A DNA stretch of 55,813 nucleotides from Chromobacterium alticapitis (GCF_002924365.1 NZ_PQWB01000040.1:1-55813), one strand, 5' to 3'; counted from the stretch's first letter, positions 1 through 9,534 are shown. Notes: generated by a model not told the origin, from the letters alone. Program-made: numbers and translations.

Positions 1-2
1 AC

Positions 3-74
3 AATATCAAAGCGGCACGCGAACAACTGGGTTGGTCGCCAGACCAGTTACTGGCGCTATGCAAGCTGGCATGA
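3..74 (+). other. C-terminal end of an unidentified ORF at the left edge
   Basis: Reading frame 3 is open from the window edge to a TGA at 72-74 and would end a protein in AAREQLGWSPDQLLALCKLA. The peptide is compositionally protein-like but I do not recognise the family. It is not Cas1 or Cas6e, the proteins expected just upstream of a type I-E cas1 C-terminus. It abuts the point where Cas1 similarity starts, so it may belong to an inserted element or a rearranged neighbour. It may also be chance, since only 23 codons are visible. Confidence 0.3.
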
Positions 75-81
75 GATAGCA

Positions 82-859
<778 letters not shown>

Positions 860-960
860 GGGCCGGGCGGCGCGGATGGGAAGGGAGGTTTGGCTCTTTA
901 AAAATCGGTAGATTTTTAGATGGTGTTTTTTGTTTTGAAAATCAGTTATTTGCAAATGGT
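860..960 (+). promoter_or_regulatory. CRISPR leader
   Basis: About 100 bases separate the cas2 stop from the first repeat. The second half is clearly AT-rich (runs such as tttaaaaatc and tgttttttgttttg), as expected for a leader that holds the array promoter and, in type I-E, an IHF-dependent integration site. I did not find an unambiguous IHF consensus by eye. Orientation (leader next to cas2) agrees with the repeat strand and with the lone variant repeat lying near the far end. Confidence 0.7.
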
Positions 961-2575
961 GTGTTCCCCGCAGGCGCGGGGATGAACCGCCCAACCCCAA
1001 CCCCAAGAAGGCGGACCCGAAGTGTTCCCCGCAGGCGCGGGGATGAACCGCAGGCATCCAAATACTGGCCGCATCGCGAGCGGTGTTCCCCGCAGGCGCG
1101 GGGATGAACCGCAGGCATCCAAATACTGGCCGCATCGCGAGCGGTGTTCCCCGCAGGCGCGGGGATGAACCGGCGCCGGGGAGCCTCCCGGACAATGCCG
1201 TTGTGTGTTCCCCGCAGGCGCGGGGATGAACCGACCCTGCTGGCGCTCGCCGCGGGCCTCGAGCAGTGTTCCCCGCAGGCGCGGGGATGAACCGGCCGTA
1301 TAGAGCGAAATGTGTCTGTTTCTAGAGTGTTCCCCGCAGGCGCGGGGATGAACCGATCATGAGGCCACCCCCTGCTAAAATTGGTTAGTGTTCCCCGCAG
1401 GCGCGGGGATGAACCGAAAAATGCCGTAGCGTTCTTCCAGCTCGCCAAGTGTTCCCCGCAGGCGCGGGGATGAACCGTCTTCGACATCTTCGTCGCGAAT
1501 GCCAGTTACGTGTTCCCCGCAGGCGCGGGGATGAACCGACTTCCGCCGGGAGGCGGAGCAGCAATTCCCAGTGTTCCCCGCAGGCGCGGGGATGAACCGG
1601 GAGCGATGAATCAGATGGCCCAGGCTATCCAGTGTTCCCCGCAGGCGCGGGGATGAACCGACCGTTAATGCGGATGGTGAGGTGGTCGTGAAGTGTTCCC
1701 CGCAGGCGCGGGGATGAACCGCGCTTGGCGGCGCAGCCAAACCGAGACCGCGGGTGTTCCCCGCAGGCGCGGGGATGAACCGGCGACCAGCGTCGCTATT
1801 ACGTCGCCTGTCCTGTGTTCCCCGCAGGCGCGGGGATGAACCGTATGGATTTCGATTGTCCCGTTCGAGGGCAATGTGTTCCCCGCAGGCGCGGGGATGA
1901 ACCGCCGGCGCAGTGAATCGCCGGAGCTAACCGGAAGTGTTCCCCGCAGGCGCGGGGATGAACCGCTCGACAATCCAGTGAGACACGGCGTTCTTGAGTG
2001 TTCCCCGCAGGCGCGGGGATGAACCGCCGGCAATAGACTGGCTGTGCGGATCGGAGCGGTGTTCCCCGCAGGCGCGGGGATGAACCGGCAGCGGCGTACT
2101 ATCCCCCAGCGTGAATGGCGTGTTCCCCGCAGGCGCGGGGATGAACCGCCACGGAAGGTTCTCACGGAGTTTTCTTGGACGTGTTCCCCGCAGGCGCGGG
2201 GATGAACCGTCGCGGTTGCAGAGAAGTCCAGTGCGGCACCAGTGTTCCCCGCAGGCGCGGGGATGAACCGGTGATCACAGCCAAGAAGCAGATCATGGGA
2301 GCGTGTTCCCCGCAGGCGCGGGGATGAACCGACTGAGGCATCTCTTATTGATTCATTTGAGCGGTGTTCCCCGCAGGCGCGGGGATGAACCGCTGGGCGA
2401 AACTGTCGGAAACCTGGAGCGCAAGTGTTCCCCGCAGGTGCGGGGATGAACCGCAGACTTACACGGACCTGACCGACGCTAAGACGTGTTCCCCGCAGGC
2501 GCGGGGATGAACCGCAGGCTGCAGTTGTGATAGACCTTGACCAGCAGTGTTCCCCGCAGGCGCGGGGATGAACCG
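961..2575 (+). CRISPR. Type I-E CRISPR array, 27 repeats and 26 spacers
   Basis: A 29-base repeat recurs at exact 61-base steps from 961 to 2547, giving 27 repeats and 26 spacers of 32 bases. The repeat begins GTGTTCCCCGC, contains the hairpin CCCCGC-AGGC-GCGGGG and ends GATGAACCG, matching the type I-E (E. coli-like) class. One repeat differs: number 25, at 2425-2453, has t for c at its fifteenth base. Spacers 2 (1051-1082) and 3 (1112-1143) are identical; the others I compared differ. Spacer targets cannot be told without a search, and I saw no self-match within the window. The uniform repeats suggest an array that was active recently. Confidence 0.98.
1022..1143 (+). repeat. Tandem duplication of one repeat-spacer unit
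   Basis: Two consecutive 61-base units (1022-1082 and 1083-1143) are identical, including the spacer that starts CAGGCATCCAAATACTGGCC. They are the second and third units from the leader. Either slippage or recombination duplicated one unit, or the same protospacer was acquired twice. Confidence 0.95.
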
Positions 2576-2715
2576 CGAATGATCCCATGAGTCATGCGCG
2601 TGTCGCGCTCGCTGGAAGGTTTTTCCTTTTCAAGATAATTCATATAAGTAAGATCTCTCATTGAATGAGTGGGGGCCAAGTGCCAGTCTGAAATTCCCAC
2701 ATAGGAGGAACGAAG

Positions 2716-3036
2716 ATGGCTTTTCCCACGGCAGTCAACGATCAAATCACCGACGCCATCGCCCAGGCCAATGTCAAGGTGGTAGCCGAGGCGCCGGCCA
2801 TGGCGATGGGGGCGATCTATCAGACCATGGCGCATTCCGCCGGCATTCTGTTTGAGAACGCCGTGTCATCGCAGCAGCAGATGACGGCGCTGGCGCAGTC
2901 AATGGCCAATATGGGCGTGATGCAGATCTACAGTCTGGATACGCCCCCATCGGGACTGGCGCTTGCCGGCGTGCCGGACAATCTGTCCAGCTTGCTTGCC
3001 GTGCTGCAAGCGTTTCGCGTGCGGGCCGGGACGTGA
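2716..3036 (+). CDS. RebB-family R-body protein
   Basis: The 106-residue product has the family signature of RebB/R-body structural proteins: AVNDQITDAIAQANVKVVAE, APAMAMGAIYQTMAHSAG, ENAVSSQQQMTALAQSMANM and a GVMQIYSLDT segment. R-bodies are coiled protein ribbons, best known from Caedibacter, that unroll and can rupture membranes. The family is widespread in Proteobacteria, often with unknown role. The C-terminal 25 residues after SLDT are longer than the core domain. Translation should start at the ATG at 2716, preceded by a strong AGGAGG at 2703-2708. Reb genes usually occur in groups with regulators; here one copy stands alone, 140 bases after the last CRISPR repeat, with a LysR gene convergent downstream. 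A GTGGG/CCCAC inverted repeat (2669-2700) precedes the ribosome site. Confidence 0.9.
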   Translation: MAFPTAVNDQITDAIAQANVKVVAEAPAMAMGAIYQTMAHSAGILFENAVSSQQQMTALAQSMANMGVMQIYSLDTPPSGLALAGVPDNLSSLLAVLQAFRVRAGT

Positions 3037-3149
3037 CGGAGGGGGTGGCTTGACGCGCGCTTGAGCCAAGCCTCGTCTCCGCGGGGGGCGCAAGCAGCGG
3101 GGCTGGATCGTGACTGTTTTCGAGTCGCACGGGCTTGGAGCGCGGGGCT

Positions 3150-4031
3150 TCAGGCGGTTTCGCTCAGCAGCTCCAGGCATCGTTGCGCGGCTACGGACAG
3201 CTGGACATTTTTGCGCCAGATCACGGTCAGCAGCCATTGCAGGTCTCCGCATTCCAGCGGCACGGTTTCCACGCCGGGCGGGATGTGATGCTGGGCCAGC
3301 AGCCTGGGCAAAACCATCACGCCCGCGCCGGCCGCCACCAGGGACAGGCAGAAGGCCAGGTTGCCGCTTTGCGCCACTTGCCGGCGCGAGATGTCCAGCC
3401 CCGGGCAGCACTGCTCGATGCGGCGGTTCAGGATGGAGGCGCCCAGCAGGCGCACCCAGGGTTGCTCCGCCAGATCGGCCAGCGTCAGCTTATGGCGATG
3501 GGTCAGCGGGTGGCGCGGCGGCAGCGTCACCACCAGGGGTTCTTCGCAGATCGGGTGCCAGGCCAGGTCGGCGCCATCGGGCCGCAAGCTGATGGCCAGT
3601 TCCACCTCGCCCTTGCGCACGGCCTCTTCCAGCTCCAGGCCGCCTTGCTCCAGCAGTTGCAGCTCCACTTGCGGGAAGCGGCGGTGGAATTCGGTCAGCG
3701 TCGCGGCCACTTGATCGGTGCTGCCCAGGGGCGGCAGCCCCAGGCGCAGGGTGCCGGCGGCCAGGCTGTTGAGCAGGCTGACGTCGGCCTGCATTTGCGC
3801 GCTGCGTTCCAGCAGCGCCTTGGCGTGATGGAATACCAGTTCGCCGGACGGCGTCAGTCGGGAAGGCACGCCGGGCTTGCTGCGCACCAGCAGCAGGGTG
3901 CCTAGTTCCTCTTCCAGTTGCTGCACGGCCTTGCTCAGCGCGGGTTGAGTGACGTGGATGCGGCGGGATGCCCGGAGGAAGCCGCCATGCTGGGCCACGG
4001 ACACAAAATAGCGCAGATTTTTCAAATCCAT
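3150..4031 (-). CDS. LysR-type transcriptional regulator, likely controls the proline-loading cluster
   Basis: A 293-residue LysR protein: N-terminal winged helix (MDLKNLRYFVSVAQHGGFL, then TQPALSKAVQQLEEELG, residues 1-60) and a substrate-binding domain from about residue 90 (TLRLGLPPLGS). Length is normal. It is divergent from the adenylation enzyme at 4174, with 142 bases between the two starts, the usual LysR arrangement for a regulator acting on its neighbour. The ligand is unknown; the short hydrophobic stretch GVMVLPRLLAQHHIP is typical of the family. The ATG at 4031 is the natural start because the HTH begins there. The specific target is inferred from position only. Confidence 0.9.
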   Translation of the reverse strand: MDLKNLRYFVSVAQHGGFLRASRRIHVTQPALSKAVQQLEEELGTLLLVRSKPGVPSRLTPSGELVFHHAKALLERSAQMQADVSLLNSLAAGTLRLGLPPLGSTDQVAATLTEFHRRFPQVELQLLEQGGLELEEAVRKGEVELAISLRPDGADLAWHPICEEPLVVTLPPRHPLTHRHKLTLADLAEQPWVRLLGASILNRRIEQCCPGLDISRRQVAQSGNLAFCLSLVAAGAGVMVLPRLLAQHHIPPGVETVPLECGDLQWLLTVIWRKNVQLSVAAQRCLELLSETA

Positions 4032-4039
4032 ACGGAACT

Positions 4040-4063
4040 ATACCTTATCCATATACGGTGTAT
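4040..4063. promoter_or_regulatory. Candidate LysR operator between divergent genes
   Basis: In the divergent intergenic region the sequence ATACCTTATCCATATACGG followed by TGTAT carries an imperfect inverted repeat (atac at 4040-4043, gtat at 4060-4063) and T-N11-A spacing, resembling a LysR box. It sits just upstream of the regulator's start. This is pattern recognition only. Confidence 0.35.
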
Positions 4064-4173
4064 GAAGATTATTCATTTACGCTAATTTAATCAGCGCCTC
4101 TACTATCGCCCTTCGGAAAGCGTTGCTGCACTGCAGCGTTGATTGTCGAAATGCATAAGTAAGGGGGCCTGCT

Positions 4174-5694
4174 TTGTACAAGGATTGTTCGCGGCTGGAT
4201 CAAGCCCTGGCCTGGGCCGCGCAACGCTACCCGCAACGGCCGGCGCTGCAGGCGGAGGATGGTTCGTTCAGCTACCAAGAGCTGGATCAGGCGGTGGATG
4301 GCTTGTGCGAGGCGCTGCGGCGGGATGGCGTGGCTGCAGGCGACCGGGTGGGCGTATACATCGCCAAGAGTGCGGCGGCCGTGGTGGCCATCCATGCCGT
4401 TTTGCGGCTGGGGGCGCTGGTTGCGCCCATGGATGTGCGCGAACCGGCGGAGCGCGGCGCGCGCATGCTGGCCAATGCGGATATGGATTATCTCCTGGCG
4501 GCGCCGTCCAGCCGCGCCGCTGCTGGCCAAGTGGCGGCGGCGCGCGGCGCGAGCGAAGAGGCGCGCGCGGTCGGCGGCTTGTGGCTGTTCGGCTTGCCCG
4601 GCCAGCCCGGCCGGCATGCCGGCGACGAGGGCGGTTATGTGCTGTTCACCTCGGGCAGCACCGGCTGGCCCAAGGGCGTGCGGCTGTCGCATGGCAATGT
4701 GCTGCATTTCGCAGTCTGGGCGGCACGCGAGGTGGGGCTGGGCTGCGAGGACCGCGTGGGTTCCCAGGCCGCGCTGACTTTCGATCTGAGCACGTTTGAC
4801 CTGTTCTCCAGCGCGCTGGCCGGCGCCTGCCTGTGCCTGCTGCCGGATTATCTGAAGTCCTTCCCGCGCGATGTGGCGGCCTGGCTGGACGGGCAGCGCG
4901 TCTCGGTGTTCTACGCCGTGCCCACGCTGTACCAAATGCTGCTGCTCAAGGGCGGCATAGAGGCTTCGCCCCCGCGCGCGCTGCGGGCCGCGCTGTACGC
5001 CGGCGAGCCCTTCCCGCCGCAAATGCTCAAGCGCTTCCTGCAAGCCTTCCCCGATCTGCCCGTTTACAACCTGTACGGCCCCACCGAGACCAATGTCTGC
5101 ACCGCCGAGCGGGTGAGCCTGGCGGGTCTGGACACGCCCTTGCCGTCCATAGGCTGGGCGATAGACGGCGTGGAAGTGGAGGTGATAGGCGAAGACGGTG
5201 GCGCGGCGGCCGAGGGCGAGATTTTCGTCGCCGGCCCCACCGTGTTCGCCGGCTACCTGGTGGATGGCGTTTGCCGCGACGCGCGCCGCCTGGTGCGCTT
5301 CCGCGATGGCGAAGAGCGGCTGGCCTACGGCACCGGCGACATCGGCTACCAGGCTGAGGACGGCCGCTTCCATCTGCAAGGCCGGCGAGATCACCAAGTG
5401 AAGCGGCGCGGCCACCGCATTGATCTGCTGGACATTGAAAGCGCCGTGCTGGCGTTGCCGGGGGTGGAAAACGCCGCCGTGGTGGCGAGCCATGGCGCGG
5501 ACCAGGAATGCGAGATCTGGGCGCACGTGGTCAGCGCGGGCGCCAGCCTTGACGACATCGCCCGCGGCTTGCGCGAGGCGCTGCCGCAAAGAATGCAGCC
5601 GGATGGCGTGGAAATGGCGGCCAAGCTGCCCGTCACCGCCAACGGCAAGATAGACCGGCGCGCGCTGAGCGCGCTGCATCCCAATGGAGAATGA
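4174..5694 (+). CDS. Stand-alone amino-acid adenylation enzyme, predicted L-proline:PCP ligase
   Basis: A 506-residue AMP-forming adenylation domain without fused condensation or carrier domains. Core motifs: A3 TSGSTGWPKG (residues 159-168), A4 TFDLSTFDLF (Asp204), A5 NLYGPTE (about 299-305), A7 YGTGDIG, A8 GRRDHQVKRRGHRIDLLDIE and A10 PVTANGKIDRR with Lys492. Aligning A4-A5 to GrsA by eye gives the ten-residue pocket code D-L-F-Y-L-A-L-V-C-K. As I remember it, the stand-alone proline adenylases PltF, RedM and CloN4 have DLLYLALVCK, one residue different. This supports L-proline as substrate, activated as prolyl-AMP and passed to the carrier protein encoded next. The start is a TTG at 4174 preceded by AAGGGGG seven bases away; no in-frame ATG fits the domain start. 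The next gene begins five bases after the stop. Confidence 0.85.
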   Translation: MYKDCSRLDQALAWAAQRYPQRPALQAEDGSFSYQELDQAVDGLCEALRRDGVAAGDRVGVYIAKSAAAVVAIHAVLRLGALVAPMDVREPAERGARMLANADMDYLLAAPSSRAAAGQVAAARGASEEARAVGGLWLFGLPGQPGRHAGDEGGYVLFTSGSTGWPKGVRLSHGNVLHFAVWAAREVGLGCEDRVGSQAALTFDLSTFDLFSSALAGACLCLLPDYLKSFPRDVAAWLDGQRVSVFYAVPTLYQMLLLKGGIEASPPRALRAALYAGEPFPPQMLKRFLQAFPDLPVYNLYGPTETNVCTAERVSLAGLDTPLPSIGWAIDGVEVEVIGEDGGAAAEGEIFVAGPTVFAGYLVDGVCRDARRLVRFRDGEERLAYGTGDIGYQAEDGRFHLQGRRDHQVKRRGHRIDLLDIESAVLALPGVENAAVVASHGADQECEIWAHVVSAGASLDDIARGLREALPQRMQPDGVEMAAKLPVTANGKIDRRALSALHPNGE

Positions 5695-5698
5695 AACG

Positions 5699-5959
5699 AT
5701 GAAGACGATTGAAACGCTGTGCGCGCTGATCCAGGACAATTTGCTGAGCCAGCATCAGGGCGCCCAACTGACCGTGACGCCGGAAACCGCCTTGCTGGAA
5801 GAGGGCTGGCTGGATTCGCTGACCATCATGTCCATCGTCACCGCCGTTGAGCAGGAGTTCGCCATCGCCTTCCCGGAAAACAAGATCGTGGCGGCCTCGT
5901 TCCGCACCCCCGCCGCCCTGTGGGCGGTGGTGGAAGCCGGTCTGGCCGCAACCGTTTGA
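5699..5959 (+). CDS. Peptidyl/acyl carrier protein
   Basis: An 86-residue carrier protein. The sequence EEGWLDSLTIMSIVTAVEQE contains the phosphopantetheine attachment serine (Ser40, in LDSL) at the start of helix 2, and the length is typical of free carriers. It follows the adenylation gene by five bases and is presumably loaded by that enzyme. The ATG at 5699 has GGAGA eight bases upstream; an in-frame ATG at 5684 inside the previous gene is possible but less well placed. Order and neighbours match the PltL/RedO/PigG carrier of proline-to-pyrrole pathways. A phosphopantetheinyl transferase is not in the window. Confidence 0.9.
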   Translation: MKTIETLCALIQDNLLSQHQGAQLTVTPETALLEEGWLDSLTIMSIVTAVEQEFAIAFPENKIVAASFRTPAALWAVVEAGLAATV

Positions 5960-5978
5960 ACGCGGACGCGCGGAGACG

Positions 5979-7109
5979 ATGATGCTGTTCGAGTGCGAAG
6001 ACAAAGCGATTGAGCAAGCCGTGCGAGATAGCCGCGACCAGGCTGCGGCGCTGCTGCCCAGCCTGGAAGGGCGGGATTTCCGCGGCCGGTGGCGCGTCAT
6101 GGCGGCCACCGGCCTGCTGCGGGCGGACGAGGGATCGGCCGCGCGCAAGCTGGCCATGGCGGAGGGCTTGGGCTGGGCCGGGCTGGACGCGGGGCTGTGC
6201 TATGCGATGACGTCGCAGCTGTTCGGCATGCAAATGCCGATGCGGCCGTGGCTCAGCGAAGGCCAACGGCGGCGCCTGGCAGGCCTGGAAAGCGGAGAAA
6301 CCTTGCTGTGCCACGCGCTGACCGAGGCGCATGGCGGCAGCGATCCGATGTCCATGGAAACGGTGGCCGAACGCCAGCCGGACGGCTCCTACCGCCTGAG
6401 CGGGGAGAAGCGCTTCATCACGGCGGCGCCGGCGGCGGACCAGGGCCTGGTTTTCGTGCGCACCGGCAAGGGGCGTTCGCCGTTCGATCTGTCCGCCGCG
6501 CTGGTGGACCTGGCGGCGCCCGGCGTGTCGCGCAGCGCGCCGCTGGCCAAGACGGCCTTGCCTGGCGTGCCCATGGGCGTGCTGAGCTTCGACGGCGTGC
6601 GGCTGAGCGAAGACGATCTGCTGGGCGGCGAGGGCGCGGGCTTTTCCGTGCTGACCGCCACCACCACCTGGGAGCGCGCCCTGCTGATGGGCTACGCCCT
6701 GGGGCCGATGCGGCGGATGCTGGAGCAGACCGTGGAATGGGGCCGTGCCCGCCAGCACTTCGGCCGCGCCATGGGCGCCAGCCATCTGGTGGCCGGCCAT
6801 GTGGCGGACATGAGCCTGGCGCTTTACCGCTCGCGCCAGATGCTCTATGGCATGGCCCGCCGCATTGATGCCGGCGCGCCCATCCGCCAGCTGAGCGGCG
6901 AGGCGGCCATGGTGAAGATCTCGGTGTCCGAGGATTTCACCCGGCTGTCGCAGCTGGCTGCCCAGTTGGGCGGCGTGCGCTCTTATATAGAAGACTCCGG
7001 CCGAGCGGTGGACCTGATCAGCCCGTTGGCGGCCATGACTTACGCCGGCGTCAATGATTTGCTGCGCATCAGCGTGGCGCGGCAGGCCGGCCTGCCGGTG
7101 GAAAACTGA
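5979..7109 (+). CDS. Acyl-CoA-dehydrogenase-fold flavoprotein, predicted prolyl-PCP dehydrogenase
   Basis: A 376-residue protein of the acyl-CoA dehydrogenase fold. Visible family segments: ALTEAHGGSDPMSMET (FAD/substrate loop), GSYRLSGEKRFITAAPAAD, TTTWERALLMGYALGPM and WGRARQHFGRAMG. The Glu in WERA (Glu232) sits where isovaleryl-CoA dehydrogenase and PltE/PigA-type prolyl dehydrogenases keep their catalytic base. The whole layout resembles PltE/RedW/PigA, which oxidise L-prolyl-S-PCP toward pyrrolyl-S-PCP. With a proline-type adenylase and a carrier immediately upstream, that is the likeliest role. The start is one of two adjacent ATGs at 5979/5982 after CGGAG; longer in-frame starts would run deep into the carrier gene. 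It could instead stop at a dehydroprolyl stage. Confidence 0.8.
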   Translation: MMLFECEDKAIEQAVRDSRDQAAALLPSLEGRDFRGRWRVMAATGLLRADEGSAARKLAMAEGLGWAGLDAGLCYAMTSQLFGMQMPMRPWLSEGQRRRLAGLESGETLLCHALTEAHGGSDPMSMETVAERQPDGSYRLSGEKRFITAAPAADQGLVFVRTGKGRSPFDLSAALVDLAAPGVSRSAPLAKTALPGVPMGVLSFDGVRLSEDDLLGGEGAGFSVLTATTTWERALLMGYALGPMRRMLEQTVEWGRARQHFGRAMGASHLVAGHVADMSLALYRSRQMLYGMARRIDAGAPIRQLSGEAAMVKISVSEDFTRLSQLAAQLGGVRSYIEDSGRAVDLISPLAAMTYAGVNDLLRISVARQAGLPVEN

Positions 7110-7140
7110 AATTTCGCAATACCAATCCGAGGTCAATCCT

Positions 7141-8322
7141 ATGGCTTTACCGCATCAACTCGACGCCATCCTGGCGTTGGTGGACGAAATCGGCGCCCAA
7201 CTGACTGATTTGGCGCCGGCCGTGGACAACCGGCAATCCGACAGCAGCGAGAGCTACCGCCTGGTCAAGGAATCCGGCCTGCTGGGTTTGCTGATTCCGC
7301 GCCAGGCCGGCGGCGCCGGCCTGAATTACCAGGAATACAGCCAGGTGCTGGCGCGGCTGGCGCAATACGACGCCGCCACCGCGCTGGGCTTCAATATGCA
7401 CAATGTGGCGCTGGGCTCGCTGTGCGAATCCGCGGACAAGCCGATGCCGCCCGCCGCCGAGGCCTTCCGCGCCTGGGTGTTCGATGAGGTGATCCAGCGC
7501 AATATGATGTTCGCCTCCGCCACGTCTGAAACCGGCAGCGGCGCGCGGCTGCGCGGCATTCAGACGCATTATCGGCCGCATGAGGACGGTTTCCTGCTCA
7601 ACGGCACCAAGTCCTTCGTGTCCCTGGCCGGCGCGGCGGACTACATCGTGGTGACCGCCAGGCCTGAGGGCAGCGACAGCGACAGCGAAGTGACCCACTT
7701 CGTGGTGGGGCGCCATGACGAAGGCGTGCAGCTGGGCCAGGTGTGGGACGGCTTCGCCATGAACGGCACCCAGACCGCCAGCATGACGTTTGAAAACGTA
7801 TGGCTGCCGCGCCAGCGGCTGTTCCTGGCGGTGGAGGGCATGTCGCTGTTCAAGCTGGTGCGCGAGCCGCACTGGATGATTTCCGGCTACACCGGCGTGT
7901 ATCTGGGCATCGCCAGCGCCTTGCTGGCCCACATCACAGAGGCGGTGCGCAACACGCCGTCGCAATGCGAGTCCAGCGCCATCCTGCAGGAAGTGGGCAA
8001 ACTGTCCGCCGAGCTGCAGGCCGGCCGCGCGCTGCTGAACGAGGCCGGCGGCGCCATCTCGCAGCGCCGCGGCACCATAGACGCCAACGCCGCCGTGCAT
8101 GCGGCAAAGTATTTCATCGGCGAACTGGCGCCGCGCATGGCGATGGCGGCGGTGCGGATTTGCGGCGCCGGCACGCTGAACCGCAGCCGGCCGCTGGAGC
8201 GGCTGCTGCGCGAGTCTTTCTTTTGCAACGTGATGCCGGCCAAGCCGTTGGATTGCCTGGAGTATCTGGGCAAGGCGCAACTGGGCGTCAATCTGTTCGA
8301 CGCGCGGCAGATGAACTGGTAG
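7141..8322 (+). CDS. Second acyl-CoA-dehydrogenase-fold flavoprotein, possible flavin monooxygenase
   Basis: A 393-residue relative of acyl-CoA dehydrogenases: ESGLLGLLIPRQAGGAGLNY (N-terminal helical domain), FASATSETGSGARLRG (flavin loop), GFLLNGTKSFVSLAGAADYI (beta domain) and a C-terminal helical domain. It differs markedly from the upstream paralogue and I could not place an equivalent catalytic Glu; the corresponding stretch reads KLVREPHWMISGYTG. Members of this fold that lost the base include flavin-dependent monooxygenases such as DszC, which use reduced flavin from a partner reductase. A Fre-like reductase ends this same gene set, so an oxygenase role on the carrier-bound or released heterocycle is plausible but inferred. 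The ATG at 7141 is preceded by GAGG at 7129-7132. The stop is six bases before the MFS gene. Confidence 0.75.
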   Translation: MALPHQLDAILALVDEIGAQLTDLAPAVDNRQSDSSESYRLVKESGLLGLLIPRQAGGAGLNYQEYSQVLARLAQYDAATALGFNMHNVALGSLCESADKPMPPAAEAFRAWVFDEVIQRNMMFASATSETGSGARLRGIQTHYRPHEDGFLLNGTKSFVSLAGAADYIVVTARPEGSDSDSEVTHFVVGRHDEGVQLGQVWDGFAMNGTQTASMTFENVWLPRQRLFLAVEGMSLFKLVREPHWMISGYTGVYLGIASALLAHITEAVRNTPSQCESSAILQEVGKLSAELQAGRALLNEAGGAISQRRGTIDANAAVHAAKYFIGELAPRMAMAAVRICGAGTLNRSRPLERLLRESFFCNVMPAKPLDCLEYLGKAQLGVNLFDARQMNW

Positions 8323-8328
8323 ACGGCC

Positions 8329-9534
8329 ATGCACATTCCCGCTCAATCGCGCCGCGCCGCCTGGCTTAGCGCCTATCTGCTGCTGGTGGTGATGATGGCA
8401 GGCACGCTGCCCACGCCGCTGTACCCGGTCTACGCCAAGCAGCTTGGCTTGTCGCCCTTGCTGGTGACCATGGTGTTCGCGTCCTACGCGCTGGCCATCC
8501 TGTTCAAGCTGATGGTGTTCGGCAAGCTGTCCGACCTGCTGGGAAGGCGGCCGGTGCTGGGCCTGGCGCTGGGTCTGACGCTGGCGGGCCTGCTGGCCTT
8601 CCTGTTCTGGCCCACGCTGACCGGCCTGTTCGTGGGCCGCATCCTGTCCGGCATGGCGGTGGGCCTGATGGTGGGCGCCACCACGGCCTATCTGGCCGAG
8701 CTGCTGCGCAATCGTGCGCTGGCCGCGCTGATCACCAGCCTGAGCAATATGAGCGGTTTGGGACTGGGCGCGCTGCTGTCCGGCGCGGTGTCGCAGTACG
8801 CGGCCGAGCCGCTGCATGCCTGCTACCAGGTGTCGCTCGCCTTGCTGTTGCCGGCGCTGGCCTTGCCCTGGCTGCCGGAAACCGTGAAGCATGACGGTCC
8901 GCGACCGGCGCTGCGGCTGCAGCGGCTGCGGGTGCCGCCGGAAATCCGCCAAGCATTCGTGGCGGCGGCGCTGGCGGTGTTGTGCGGTTTCAGTTTTCTG
9001 GGCCTGTTCGCCGCGCTGGCCGGGCGTTTTCTGGCGGTGGGGCTGCACCGGAGCGGATTCTTGTTGAGCGGGGGCGTGGTGTTTTCCGCCTTTTGCTGCG
9101 CGGCCATCGGCCAATTGCTGGTGATGCGGATGTCGCCGCGCAAGGCGTTGCCGGCGGGCGTGCTGCTGCTGCCGCTGGCGCTGGCCTGCGTTTGGGTGGC
9201 GTTCCGCATGGCGTCCATGCCCTTGTTCCTGGGCGGCGCGGCCTTGGGCGGCGTGGGCGCGGGCATCGCCCTGCGCGGTGGGCTGGGTTTGGTGACCATG
9301 CTGGCGCCGGGCGAGCGCATCGCCGAAGTGAGTTCGTGTTTTTTCGTGGCGGCGTATCTGGGCCTGATCGCGCCGGTGGTGGGCGTGGGCTTGTTGCTGT
9401 CGGTATTGGACATGTCCAGCACCATTGGCCTGTTTGGCTTGCTGGTGGGGGCGCTGTCGATTTACAGCAGCCGCGCCGTCGCGGGCTTGGGCGAGGAAAC
9501 GGCGCAGCCGGCGCTGGCTGCGAGGAGCGAGTGA
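8329..9534 (+). CDS. MFS transporter, probable exporter of the cluster product
   Basis: A 401-residue major facilitator protein with about twelve hydrophobic segments. The MFS signature GKLSDLLGRRPVLGLALG follows helix 2, and GRILSGMAVGLMVGATTAYL covers helices 4-5. It lies in the inner membrane. The gene starts six bases after the second flavoprotein and its stop overlaps the hydrolase start by one base (TGATG), so it is in the same operon. Drug-export-type MFS proteins often accompany small-molecule pathways, so export of the product or self-protection is likely; the substrate cannot be read from sequence. Confidence 0.85.
   Translation: MHIPAQSRRAAWLSAYLLLVVMMAGTLPTPLYPVYAKQLGLSPLLVTMVFASYALAILFKLMVFGKLSDLLGRRPVLGLALGLTLAGLLAFLFWPTLTGLFVGRILSGMAVGLMVGATTAYLAELLRNRALAALITSLSNMSGLGLGALLSGAVSQYAAEPLHACYQVSLALLLPALALPWLPETVKHDGPRPALRLQRLRVPPEIRQAFVAAALAVLCGFSFLGLFAALAGRFLAVGLHRSGFLLSGGVVFSAFCCAAIGQLLVMRMSPRKALPAGVLLLPLALACVWVAFRMASMPLFLGGAALGGVGAGIALRGGLGLVTMLAPGERIAEVSSCFFVAAYLGLIAPVVGVGLLLSVLDMSSTIGLFGLLVGALSIYSSRAVAGLGEETAQPALAARSE

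Noticed and set aside
1-81. Continuing cas1 upstream in frame 1
   Set aside because: The frame is open but its translation (rich in Trp, Arg and Ser) does not resemble Cas1, so it was not annotated as the cas1 N-terminal region.
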